This document shows positions 55,070 to 64,000 of a DNA stretch of 64,000 nt, piece by piece. This DNA comes from Amphirosellinia nigrospora. Its lineage: Eukaryota; Ascomycota; Sordariomycetes; Xylariales; Xylariaceae. The DNA lies in contig SCHM01000003.1 in assembly GCA_004123355.1 (NCBI GenBank), positions 7,211,058 to 7,275,057 on the forward strand. Direction: 5' to 3'. How positions within the stretch are numbered: the first letter of the stretch is position 1; the number at the start of each line of letters is the position of its first letter. A program made the translations under genes and the position numbers. The notes below the pieces were generated by a model. The model saw only the letters and a list, made by a program, of their open reading frames with translations, ran no database searches and was not told where the DNA came from.

Positions 55070-55272
55070 TTAAAATATTTAATTAATAAAATAAATAATT
55101 TAATTATAACTAATATAGCTAACTAGTATAAAAACTATAAAAACTATAAAATATAAAAATTATAAAAGTTTTTTATTTTTATAAATTTATAACTTATAAT
55201 ATAAATCCTTAGTTAATTAGTTAATAAAAACAAATAAATTATTTAAACTTATAATATTTTTTTAAATAAAAA

Positions 55273-55418
55273 TATTAAAATAATACTAAATTAAAAAATT
55301 ACTACAAGTACTATATAAAGGCACAAGCATCTATCGTATATATAAACAGGTCATCCTACCTACTTTATTATATAGTCAAATAGCTGAATAGTACGCTCGT
55401 ATACCTTCCATTTTAGCA
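55273..55418 (+). repeat. 3' LTR of E1
   Basis: This is a 146-bp repeat whose inner half is RIP-mutated and whose outer half is intact, ending CCATTTTAGCA before the TACTA duplication. It marks the right edge of the AT-rich block. Confidence 0.92.
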
Positions 55419-55423
55419 TACTA

Positions 55424-55715
55424 TTAATTTCAGTCCCACTATCGTCGTATTTGCTGGCACGCACCTATTCTAAAGTTTTTCGGTCGTGGCTTAGTTCCCC
55501 AGCCACGCAGCACAGAGCACGATGACCAGAAAATATGCCTTGCGCATATAGGTCTCCTACTCCCGAGCGCTTAAATATGTTGGTTTTGCACAGCTAGGTT
55601 ATATTACTTAATACATCAGAGCTTTACCAAAAAATTAATCGCGCTCGTGAACCCTACCACGTTTCTTCTGTATTATTATATATTGTTACCTAATTTGCAA
55701 CCCCACATAGCCAGT
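55424..55715. promoter_or_regulatory. 5' region of the HET-ankyrin gene
   Basis: About 290 bp of normal-composition DNA lies between the end of E1 and the first ATG of the HET-ankyrin frame, and must hold what is left of its promoter. It contains a perfect 7-bp inverted repeat CGTGGCT/AGCCACG (55485-55491 and 55501-55507). I see no convincing TATA box. E1 inserted here, separating this stretch from 7450-7665. Confidence 0.4.
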
Positions 55716-58700
55716 ATGTCGTCGTTTAATCCGGCCGAGATTGTGGGACTATTGAAGAAAGCTGGAGATAGGAATCTTTGTCCACGTCGCATTTGGCAGG
55801 CCTGTGCACGGATCGAGGATTGGTCATTCAAGCAATTGATGATCCAGGAGATATTCGACGCTATTGCTTCGAAGGACGCCCTGCAGCACGAGAATCACTC
55901 CGCATGCAATATAAACTTTTGTGAATTTTCGATTCGCAACTTCACGGCGGTACGGCAGTATCATGAACCATTGTCTTTTGAACAAGGGAACCAGGTGGAT
56001 ATTGCGGAAAGCCACACTCAGAAAGGACTCTGCGTTGCTCTTCGAGGATTATTCACTGAAGACAAGTTAGTCAAAGCAGTGCGATCGAACAAACTAACTG
56101 CCTGGAATCTAGAGGGATCGGCAATTCTTGATTATCCGCAACCTTTTATGGCAATCTCACACGTTTGGTCCGACGGAACTGGTACAGGAGCTTGGCCCTC
56201 AAAACAGATAAACTCGTGCCTGTATGACTATTTCAAGACGATTGCCAAACGATTCGAATGTGAGGGCATCTGGTGGGATACAATATGCATACCGAACGAC
56301 AGATATGCACGTAGCGCGGCTATCAATATCATGCATCGTAATTACGAATACGCCCGAGTAACGCTGGTTCACGACCGATTTCTTAGGAATCTAACATTTC
56401 AAACACCAGGAAGGGCATGTATTGCTATTATCTTATCATCATGGTTTAGTCGGGGTTGGACGGCACTAGAATTGGTGAAATCTCAAAAAGTCAAGATTGT
56501 TTTTAAGGACTCTATCCGGGACCTTGATGAAGAGATCCTGTACGAGAACGACAGTTTGGCTGCCAAAGTCATCCAAGATCTTCGAAACGACAGGTTCTCC
56601 GATATTGGAGACCTCCTTGCTACATTGGGCCCTAGGCATACGTCGTGGCCTAGAGATCGGGCCTCTATTGCTGGTCTCCTAGCTGGTATTCAGCTTCCAT
56701 ATACAAGGAAGGACAATTTCCAACAAGAAATTTATCAAAAGATTCTGACAAGAATAGGGAAAGTATCATATGATCATCTTTTCCATCAATCTGTTACAAT
56801 GCCAAGGGGTTTCAGTTGGTGCGCCACGAGTCTCTTTCAATTACCTCAAACAACCACACAACCAAAACTGAAGATAAACAGACTCGGAGAGGTTTCTGGC
56901 ATGTGGGAAGTAATCCCTGTTGATGAAGTCACCCCGGAGCAATGCCTCTGGGGCATGTCGCAGGAGCTCATTGAGATGAAACTTAAACACGCCCTGAGAA
57001 CTGAGGGTAAAAAGCATGTACTATTAGCCGAGCCAGCTGAGTTGGGATTCGGTATCGATACTCGCAAACAAGTTGTCCTTGTGAAGCTGTTAAAAAGTCC
57101 TTCCCAGAAGACGCCGCGCTTCAAGTGCCAATTTGTTGGTTCTCTATATTTTCATTCCCTTCCGGCTGCGAACAAATCATTCACGAGGGAAGTAACGATC
57201 GGCGACACGGAAGCTTGGGAGGAGTTGAATGAATATGAGGATGCGTGGCATATAATGAAGGAGCACGATTCGTCAGTAGACGATCGGAATTACAGGTTCC
57301 AACGATGCATCAATTCGCCCACGAGTATATCAACGACTAAACCTCGGTCGTTAGACCTCCATCGTGCTGCCTGGCTAGGTGATTTAAGGACAGCAATTAT
57401 GATTGTGACCTACTTGGTTAAGCTGAATAAAGATCATAAGCTGGCCTTGATACAACAGCGAGACATCTTAGGACGACAAGCGATACACCTAGCCGCTGAA
57501 CGAGGGCATACCTTGATTGTTAAGATGTTACTTGAGAGAAATGGCGACCCTAACTCGCCGGTCAAATCCAAATATAAAAGGCCTGATAAGTTGCAGACTC
57601 CACTCCACCGCGCAGCTTAGGGAGGCTCCGTGGAGACTGTGAAGTTGTTGCTGGAAAAGGGAGGCAACGCCGATGCTGTAGATGGGGTGGGAAACACAGC
57701 GCTACATATTGCAGCCGACATGGGCTTTTGGGAAGTAGCCGGATACCTGTGCGATCATATACGTGTTGAAGCACGAGGGCGGAATGGGTTGACACCACTA
57801 CATTACGCAGCCCTTGGTGGGCACCAGAAGATCGCCGAGTTGCTCCTTACATGCAAAGCGACTGTCGACGTAAAAGCTGGTAAATTTGGTTTGACGCCGT
57901 TACACTGCGCCGCGAAGAATGGCCATACATCCGTGGTCCAATTATTACTCAACCATAAGGCCAGCGTTCAAGAGACGGACGATAGGCTTGGCTGGACCTC
58001 ATTGCATTTCGCAGCTATGAACGGACACAAAGCTGTCACTCAGATACTTATCGACGAGGTGAACATTAACAAAGAAGACAACAGTGGTTTAACGCCATTA
58101 ACATTTGCAGCAATAAATGGCTATATTCCAGTTGTTCAAACGCTGCTAGACTATGGCGCGACTATCAGCAACGGCATCTTTGAGTGGGACCTAGAGGATT
58201 TGAAGAGCTCCAACACAGTATTCGAACGCCTTAAGAGGAATGCCGTGTAATTCAAGCGCCTGCTGAGTTCCACGATATGGTGTCGGGCCTATTTAGCAGC
58301 AATGAACGGGGTGATCAACACCATCAGCTTGGTTGGGGATGGCGATATAGGTATTCGCGAAGGGAGTATTGGAAAAGGTGATGACTTGATACATTGTGCG
58401 GCATGGGACGGACACCTCAGAACGATGCGCGTGTTAATACAATTAGGCGTCAGCAAGGACGTTAAAGACAACAATGGTTGGACACCACTGTGGTGGGCAG
58501 CAGAAGCGGGGCATCATCACATTTCCCAGGCACTTGTTGAGGACATTATTCCGAAAGGTTTAAATAACCTGCTGTTCGACGCAATACACAAAAACCATGA
58601 GAGTGCGGTTCGAGCACTACTTAAACTGGGCGCTGATGCAGAGGCCGAAAACTGGACGGGACGGAAGCCTCTAAAAAATGCGCTTGATATGAGACACGGC

Positions 58701-58853
58701 AGTATTATTAAAATATTACTGGAGGCGGGCGCTGATCCAATGCTGCTTTGGCAAGAACCAGAATCGTGGGCTCGGCATGGAGTTTCTGGGCAAAGGAAGT
58801 ATGAGACTATGTCAGAGTTAGTAGGAATGTGGACAAATGTAAGACATAGGTAG
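55716..58853 (+). pseudogene. HET-domain protein with C-terminal ankyrin repeats, two in-frame stops
   Basis: One continuous frame runs from ATG 55716 to TAG 58853 (about 1045 codons). An upstream extension to 55647 begins with GTG and is not a likely start. The HET domain is clear: FMAISHVWSDG at about residues 144-154, WWDTICIPND at 186-195, then MHRNYEYA and SSWFSRGWTALEL. From about 57350 on there are ankyrin repeats (TPLHRAA, GLTPLHYAALGGH, GLTPLHCAAKNGH, GWTSLHFAAMNGH, GWTPLWWAAEAGH). The frame is broken by TAG at 57618-57620, inside an otherwise perfect repeat, and TAA at 58248-58250. Each is one C-to-T step from a glutamine codon, the RIP direction. No splice sites would remove them. 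If translated, the first segment would keep the HET domain and lose most repeats. HET proteins trigger heterokaryon-incompatibility cell death; the partner is unknown. Confidence 0.8.
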
Positions 58854-58990
58854 TAGAGATAAGTAATTTGATATACTTGACACATTAATGATGGCAGGGC
58901 GCCGAATCAACTAGTATTTTTATCCTAAAAGACCTGCAGGCACGGAGGAAAGTAATCCTTCTCATATTTACTATCAATCATATCTGCCGG
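58854..58990. other. Convergent intergenic spacer
   Basis: This 137-bp spacer separates the 3' ends of the two HET genes, which face each other. It probably holds both polyadenylation regions. No distinct signal is resolved. Confidence 0.5.
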
Positions 58991-60965
58991 CTATTGTAAC
59001 CATTTAGGCCAAGGAATAAGTAGGTTTCTGAGGTGTTCCTTGTTATTGAAGAAATTGATTCCGTTCATCCATCTCTTTGGCACAATTTGTTCACTGGCAG
59101 GATCGAACCTAACTTCCATTGAAGCCACCCAAGCATTCTTTCTTGCGAGCTTCGCGCCACGGTCTGTGAGCTCATTTTCTGTTTCCCTAGCCGTAAATGC
59201 GAAAGAAACGACCCCCGAGACATCGAAAGGATCGTCAGGTATGAAGATAGCGAGCCATGGAGTCCATTTTCTTGGGATGTGGAGGCGCGAAAGCCACAAC
59301 GCTCTGCCCTCTGCAATTGCTCGGCAGGTAGCTTTTGCCATCATCACCTGTATATGGGACAGGCTCCAGTATTGCGCTGACCTTCCCGCGGCATTGTCGG
59401 CCGCTTGCGCATCCAGAAACTCTTTCAACTTTGTGTGAAGCGCATCACCACCCTCCCTCATTGTTTTCAGGCATGCTATCAAGGTCCTAAGTAGGCGCAT
59501 TTCAGCTTCGTTGAGAGTCGTCGTCAGAGTCGTGTCGTTGGTCTTCCTATAAAGTTCTCGATCTGAAAGGGAGACTTTGACTTTAATCTTCTTATCTAAG
59601 CGTGACAGTACGCCTCTGACCATGAGTCCTTCCGGCTCCATGCTGACGGCGGGAAGGCGGCACATCTTGATAAAGATCAACTCTCCTGCCGGTACCGGCG
59701 GCTGGATAGCAAGTTTGGCAGTGCTGAGACATCTAAACACCGTTTTGGTTTAAAATAAAGTCTGGTAATATGTTGTGCCGCAATATCTCCCCATTGAGCA
59801 CGAAAAGGGTTAGAATGGCGATACTCAAACTCGCCTTGAGATGATTTAAGTCCTGTGAGTTCAGTCGAGTGACATACCTGCAGCAATTTGCAGCTATAGC
59901 CAAGGTATCAGACGGCACCGTTATCCCACGGACACTGATATCTTCAAATATCGCTGGCGACATAGCCTTGATCATCGTGCCGGGCCCTGCTGTATACTTG
60001 CTCCGATATAAGAAGGTGTATCGCCGTGCCTGCTTCAGGATCTCGCCACACCGGTCTCGTACAGCTTCCTCGGCATGTTGGCATAGCGCAAGGCAGAAGA
60101 CGGTCACCTCGGTTCGGAAGTTCAGCGGTCGCACTTCGATCTCACCCGCAGTTTTCCCGTAGAGGTCAACACCATCTTCGTTAGTTTCGAATAAGCCTGT
60201 CCGGTCCAATGTGCAGCGCATGAGCAGGATCATATGTCTAGAGGCAAGAAACTCCTCCTGGAAAATCCACGCCCTATGCCACCAGTTGTCACTTAAGATA
60301 AATTCAATGAGGTCAAGTATGGGAATTGCCTCCTCCACCGACACCAGGAGCTTGGACTCATTGTCAATATTCTTGGCAAATTTGCTATCCAACAATCCCC
60401 GGAGCATCGTTAACTGGTCAATCGTCTCGATTTCCAAAAATAAGAGGCCTAGCGAACATCCGATAATCCGCACTTTCCCATCAACAACTACCTTTCTGCC
60501 ACTGTACTGATATACTAGATCCATGGAGTGAACAGCTAACTCCTTCTCTTCACTGACTTCTTGATTGATGCATATCTTGTCGACCCAAAAAGGTGTATTC
60601 AAATAGTCCGAATTGCAGAGTTTGAAATTTAGGATGCGACCGAGGACAATATCCGGGGGCATGATGACTCCGGGCGGCTGCTCAGGGACAAATCTGTAGC
60701 GACCAGAGACTGTGTCGTGGCCCGGAACGTACCACGGACAAGAGATTGCGATGTATTCGTCCGACTTATGGTGCCGCAACTCAATTGGGTCTGTTCCGCT
60801 TATAGGATTGTTGTTCGCACTCATGTCCACTTGCACACATAGTCGCATCGCCGTCTTATGCAGTACGAGCTGCGATCTTTTCTGCAGCTCAAACATCCTT
60901 GAGCTCAACGACTCGGGGGATTTGGCTCTCAGCTCACTGAGAAGACACTCTGTGTCATGCTCCAT
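58991..60965 (-). pseudogene. HET-domain protein, frame-shifted once
   Basis: From ATG 60965 the frame carries a HET domain: YIAISCPW (residues 71-78), FWVDKICINQ (126-135), MDLVYQYSG (148-156) and WWHRAWIFQEE (228-238). After these comes the usual later region SDTLAIAANCCRYVTRLN and LNGEIL. The frame ends at a stop at 59733-59735, but the protein continues one frame over from about 59740 (AIQPPVPAGELIFIKMCR) to WPKWLQ at 58991. No intron with usable ends fits the junction, so a single small indel near 59735-59745 is likely. A sequencing error is possible. Total length, about 655 aa, is normal for the family. Likely role: heterokaryon incompatibility, by family. Confidence 0.78.
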
Positions 60966-62541
60966 TTTTGAGAATTTCAGATCTTAAGATTTGTTGACGA
61001 AAACACTCGTAACTCTATACACTGGGAATGCTAAAATGTAAGATTTGGCTCGGTACGGTCGCATTTACCCACCTTTCGCGACGGATCTCTCGGTCTTCAA
61101 TATCATTTTCAGCTTGAGAAGAATACCCCACTATCGTTTGGTGGCGTCTTCAATCACACCACCCCTTTTCGCAGCTGAAGAACTTGTTGACCAGGATGGG
61201 ACTAGTTCAACGGCGGTTGGCTAATTTCACGCTATTTCCAGAGACAACGATGCACGTCATTCTGGGGTAGCAGGAGGCCGAGTGCAAGGCGTTGGACGAA
61301 TCTGCCTCAGGCTCATTCATGTATGCCTTATCGATTATTCGTATTTGTCATACCCGGAAAGAATGTTTACGAGCAGACTAGGATCACCAGTAAATCGGTC
61401 GCATAACCCGCTGTCGGTGAACTAGGCTTTTCGCGAGGCGCAAAAGGATACTCAGATATAGATATCGTGTAGCATTTTGTCTTGAGACCAATGCCCCTCT
61501 TTTCTCCCGCTATTAACATATAGGTGGGCTACTGTAAATCATCGTGTTAGCCCTCACCCCTCCTCTAGCGGCGGTAGCAACTTCACGTACTTACCTAGAT
61601 TAGCGTAGCGTGGTGTCATCCCTGAGCGTCCTAAGTGCGGCCCGTTGCGGAGCAAGCCTCGGCCGGAGTTAAGTACACAACGGCCGGAGTTATGCTCTTG
61701 TGGAGGCCATGTAAACCCATAGCCGGACGATGGACAAGCCAACCGATCTCGAGTGCCGCTATGCAAATTGCAATTGTCAAATTGAGTAATCACGGGCTTA
61801 GAGCTGGGAATGAGGAGATATATTACCGTGCGGAAAATCTATTAAGGCACTATCCAGCGATATACCCCCTCAGCCTACGTTCTTGGGGTCCTAACTGTTT
61901 TCGCTGTTACGCTTCATACCATCGCCCATAAGCTAAGAGCCTAGGACTAGCATAGTCGGCGGATGAGCCACCCATTGATCTCATTACATTCTCCGTAAAG
62001 AGGGAAGGCTTACAATTGAACAATTGAGCGGGCGCCTTGTGCCCTTCTCTAGTACATATTAAAATTCAGTGACGTATTATTCTTTCGACATTGAAAAAGC
62101 AGCAATGATCCAAGGGCGAGAGCGGCGGAACGCAATGCGGGGAGCGCCAACAGGAAACAAATGAATGCATCCCCAGGATCAATATAACATGGCCAGTAAT
62201 TCTCTGAACACTCGTATCCAAAGACTTAAAATACTTCGCTGAGATACGAAAAGGTACCTATGTCATGAATCGTACAACGTTATGCAGCGAGAAGAGATAC
62301 TCAGGTCGCCTCAATGTTAGCTAGCCGCAGTTAGGCGTAGAGCTTTAGGTACTTAAGGTATCCCTAAAAGCTAAGACTAAACCCCGCCTGCCCTCATCCT
62401 ACTGCCGAGCGCTCCACTCCAGCTACAGGGCCGCAGTAGCGCTGTCTGTTGCACATAATCAATGTCAACAATTCTGCGAAAGCCAGGCGGCAAACTGCAA
62501 ACTCGTCCTTTACCATCAACAAAGCAAACCTACAAAACATC
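60966..62541. other. Gene-poor region between HET and kinase genes
   Basis: About 1.6 kb of normal composition lies between divergent genes. I find no gene: frames at 61554-61793 (-) and 61635-61931 (+) overlap and match nothing. The 12-mer CGGCCGGAGTTA occurs twice (61660-61671 and 61681-61692). No tRNA is recognised. Confidence 0.45.
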
Positions 62542-62780
62542 ATGTCACTGCTCCTTAAAAGGCCCGCAGAGCTTTCGATGTCGTCCCTGGAGAAGTTGCC
62601 TGCATCACGCTTCCTTGGTTCCTCCGCCGTCTTCTTCCGAGTCAAGCCAGGCGTCGTTCTTAAAGCCCCGGTGACGGTTTCAAAGGACAAAACGATACGA
62701 GAAAGGCCGAGCGTTGCCAAGAACTACATCGTAGAAAGGCAGATCTTTGACAGGTTGGGACAGCATCCTAGGATCGTAAG

Positions 62781-62831
62781 GTGTGTTGAGTGGCCCTGTG
62801 AGAAACCTAAGCAACGCTAATATGGTTCAAG
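62781..62831 (+). other. Intron of the kinase gene
   Basis: It has donor GTGTGT, branch-like GCTAAT and acceptor CAAG. At 51 nt it is a typical Pezizomycotina intron. Without splicing the frame meets TAA at 62818-62820; with it, conserved kinase sequence is continuous. Confidence 0.75.
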
Positions 62832-63240
62832 ATGTCTCGGCTGGGTGACCGAATTCCCGACAGGGCTCCTATTGGCCGAAGCCAGCCATGGAAGTCTCCA
62901 GTGCCTTATTGACACCGATAATGAAGCCATTCCTCTTTCGCTACGAAAGAGGTGGGTTCGGCAGGCAATCGAAAGTCTAGCTTACATTCACGACAGGGGC
63001 GTGATACATAGCGATCTGCGGCCAGATAACTTCCTAGTCCATGGCAACGACCTCTGGCTCTGCGACTTTGGTAAATCAGCATGCGAGGAGCTTGGAATAT
63101 TTGGTGGGGGTGTGCCAGACGCCGGCTTCTTTGACCCAGCTCGCCCTGGGAATCGACCCCTAGCACCGACATCTTTAGCCTTGGATCTGTCCTTTATACC
63201 ATCCTTAGGGGCACTGGCCGTATCGAACACAAAGTGGTTC

Positions 63241-63385
63241 TGTCACGATCCACGCAAGGGTAGGGTGTAAACATCTGTTGTTGCACAGAGGACCAGTGAA
63301 GTCATCTCCGTGGGCTCTACGTAACCATATAGCTATATACGAGGAGTCTCTTTGTCTAACTAGTCTCTGATCCCTGTTCCTAGCA
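63241..63385 (+). mobile_element. Solo LTR (copy B), retrotransposon fossil, inside the kinase gene
   Basis: This 145-bp unit runs from TGTCACGATCC to CCTAGCA, with perfect 5-bp duplications GGTTC at 63236-63240 and 63386-63390. It is homologous end to end with 1625-1779 and in the same orientation. Kinase coding sequence resumes directly after the duplication. It is not RIP-mutated to any visible degree. No internal sequence remains, so it is a solo LTR. Confidence 0.92.
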
Positions 63386-63568
63386 GGTTCATTTACGACA
63401 CTAGAGGAAATAGACCAATATGCAGTACATGCTGAAGATCTATTCAGGCAAGGTATATTCCCCGAGGTTAGGGATTTGTTTGGAGGAGAAATCATTCTCG
63501 GCTGTTAGACGAAGAAGTATGCAACTATGCAGGATATCCTAAACGAAAAAGTACTACGCGAGTGTTGA

Positions 63569-64000
63569 CCTCCACAACCTTACCTTCCTAAGGGTAAGGG
63601 CTAGGTTGATAACAAGGTACCGGATCAATGATAGTTCACGAAGTCGTCAAGACATTGACCATACAGGTAATTCCGAGAACTAGATGTATGCTTTAGATTG
63701 AATAGTCAATTAAGGAAAGACTAAGATTAGTTGACATAGGAAAGTCTCGCATCGATATCTTATTTGATTCCCTCACTCAAATGCCTGGAGCCCTCCGGTT
63801 CACCGTGGTCGCAGTGAGCCTGGCTCATTTGGATCACGTCGCTCCTAGGTGATCCATTAGGCCTTCTTCCTATTAGTTCGTGACAGAAGGCTAGTAATTA
63901 TCAGCTAGCTTATGTGGTCAGCACTGACATGTTGAGGGAAGAATGGATCGACTTGCCACTAGGGATTTCTGCAATCATAGCGGCCGCACTTCGAGCCTTC
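63569..64000. other. Right flank without a recognised gene
   Basis: This is normal-composition DNA beyond the kinase remnant. No open frame or RNA gene is convincing up to the window edge. Confidence 0.4.

Larger units (their letters stand above)
1896..55340. other. RIP-saturated AT-rich block
   Basis: By eye about nine bases in ten are A or T. CpA, TpG, CpC and GpG are nearly absent, while TpA is very common and some CpG, CpT and ApG remain. Repeat copies inside differ from one another mainly by C-to-T or G-to-A changes. This is the signature of repeat-induced point mutation, which in Pezizomycotina hits duplicated DNA in the sexual cycle and is often followed by DNA methylation and H3K9me3 heterochromatin. 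No long open frames survive. Almost all of the block is assigned below to nested fossil elements. Unassigned-looking stretches are the unreadable interiors of those elements. Confidence 0.93.
7666..55418 (+). mobile_element. LTR retrotransposon fossil E1 (outermost of the nest)
   Basis: E1 is bounded by two 146-bp LTRs (7666-7811 and 55273-55418) and perfect 5-bp target duplications TACTA (7661-7665 and 55419-55423). It spans 47.7 kb only because other elements inserted into it. Its own sequence is 7812-9059, 47824-51650, 53271-53561 and 55070-55272, about 5.6 kb plus LTRs, which is a normal retrotransposon size. LTR differences are nearly all RIP-type transitions. The superfamily is not determinable. 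It is a broken fossil and the oldest member of the nest. Confidence 0.9.
62542..63568 (+). pseudogene. Small protein kinase-like gene, disrupted by a solo LTR
   Basis: Exon 1 (ATG 62542, or 62578) reads LPASRFLGSSAVFF and VVLKAP with the ATP-binding lysine. A 51-nt intron (62781-62831) joins HPRIVR to CLGWVTEF. Exon 2 has GLLLAEASHGSLQ, the catalytic loop HSDLRPDN and the DFG motif LCDFGKS. After that the gene is broken. The frame shifts near 63160 (DIFSLGSVLYTIL continues in another frame) and again near 63213 (HWPYRTQSG). A 145-bp solo LTR interrupts at 63241, then SFTTLEEIDQYAVHAEDLF and GEIILGC follow. TAG at 63506-63508 replaces the expected W, and KKYATMQDIL runs to TGA 63568. HSD instead of HRD is usual for this fungal small-kinase family as I recall it. 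It is clearly non-functional now. Confidence 0.8.

Noticed and set aside
7666-55418. A single giant mobile element (Starship-like, about 48 kb)
   Set aside because: No cargo genes or tyrosine-recombinase frame is visible. The length is fully explained by nested LTR elements, and the short TSD with LTRs fits a retrotransposon.
55647-55715. N-terminal extension of the HET-ankyrin protein
   Set aside because: The open frame there starts with GTG. The first ATG in frame is at 55716.
57600-57640. An intron removing the first stop of the HET-ankyrin gene
   Set aside because: The ankyrin consensus is continuous on both sides of the stop and there are no usable GT/AG sites around it.
59735-59890. 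An intron (GTATGT...CACAG) joining the two HET frames on -
   Set aside because: That interval would be 25 nt and would remove conserved RYVTRLN sequence. A small indel near 59740 explains the frame change better.
61554-61931. Overlapping small frames on both strands
   Set aside because: No recognisable domain; the two overlap in opposite directions, which points to chance.
1-64000. tRNA or rRNA genes and CRISPR arrays
   Set aside because: No cloverleaf with A and B boxes, no rRNA-like conserved stretch, and no spaced short repeats of CRISPR type were recognised. The tandem repeats found are minisatellites.

Overview
This window comes from a filamentous ascomycete (Pezizomycotina). Three things point there: HET-domain and fungal STAND-type N-terminal genes, short GT-AG introns of 51 and 85 nt, and a 53-kb AT-rich block with a repeat-induced point mutation (RIP) signature. 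In that block CpA and TpG are almost gone, TpA is everywhere, and repeat copies differ almost only by C/T and G/A changes.

Left edge (1-1803): a short reverse-strand gene with a fungal STAND N-terminal domain (exons 1385-943 and 857-668), then a solo LTR (1625-1779) flanked by a perfect 5-bp target duplication.

AT-rich block (about 1895-55340): this is a nest of fossil LTR retrotransposons, not featureless DNA. E0 (1804 to about 7449) stands alone. After 216 bp of unmutated single-copy DNA comes E1 (7666-55418, TSD TACTA). E2 (9060-47818) sits inside E1. E6 (16819-38563, TSD ATAAT) sits inside E2. E3 (21735-36363, TSD TTTAT) sits inside E6. E4 (24534-31865, TSD GCTAA), of the same family as E3, sits inside E3. 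E5 (40261-46982) and a roughly 470-bp terminal-repeat element (10270-10742) are also inside E2. A separate 1.5-1.9 kb repeat family, R, has two direct copies in E1 (51651-53270 and 53562-55069) and one inverted copy in E2 (13861-15794). Its ends look like those of a non-canonical Helitron. No host gene is visible in the block.

Right edge (55424-64000): a HET plus ankyrin-repeat gene on + (55716-58853), a convergent second HET gene on - (60965-58991), and a small kinase gene on + (62542-63568). All three are damaged. The HET-ankyrin frame has two in-frame stops of the C-to-T type, the second HET gene has one frameshift, and the kinase has frameshifts, a W-to-stop codon and a second solo LTR of the family seen at the left edge. 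HET and STAND genes are the classes used in heterokaryon incompatibility and conspecific recognition. The window therefore reads as a decaying incompatibility or accessory gene neighbourhood around a heterochromatin-like RIP island.
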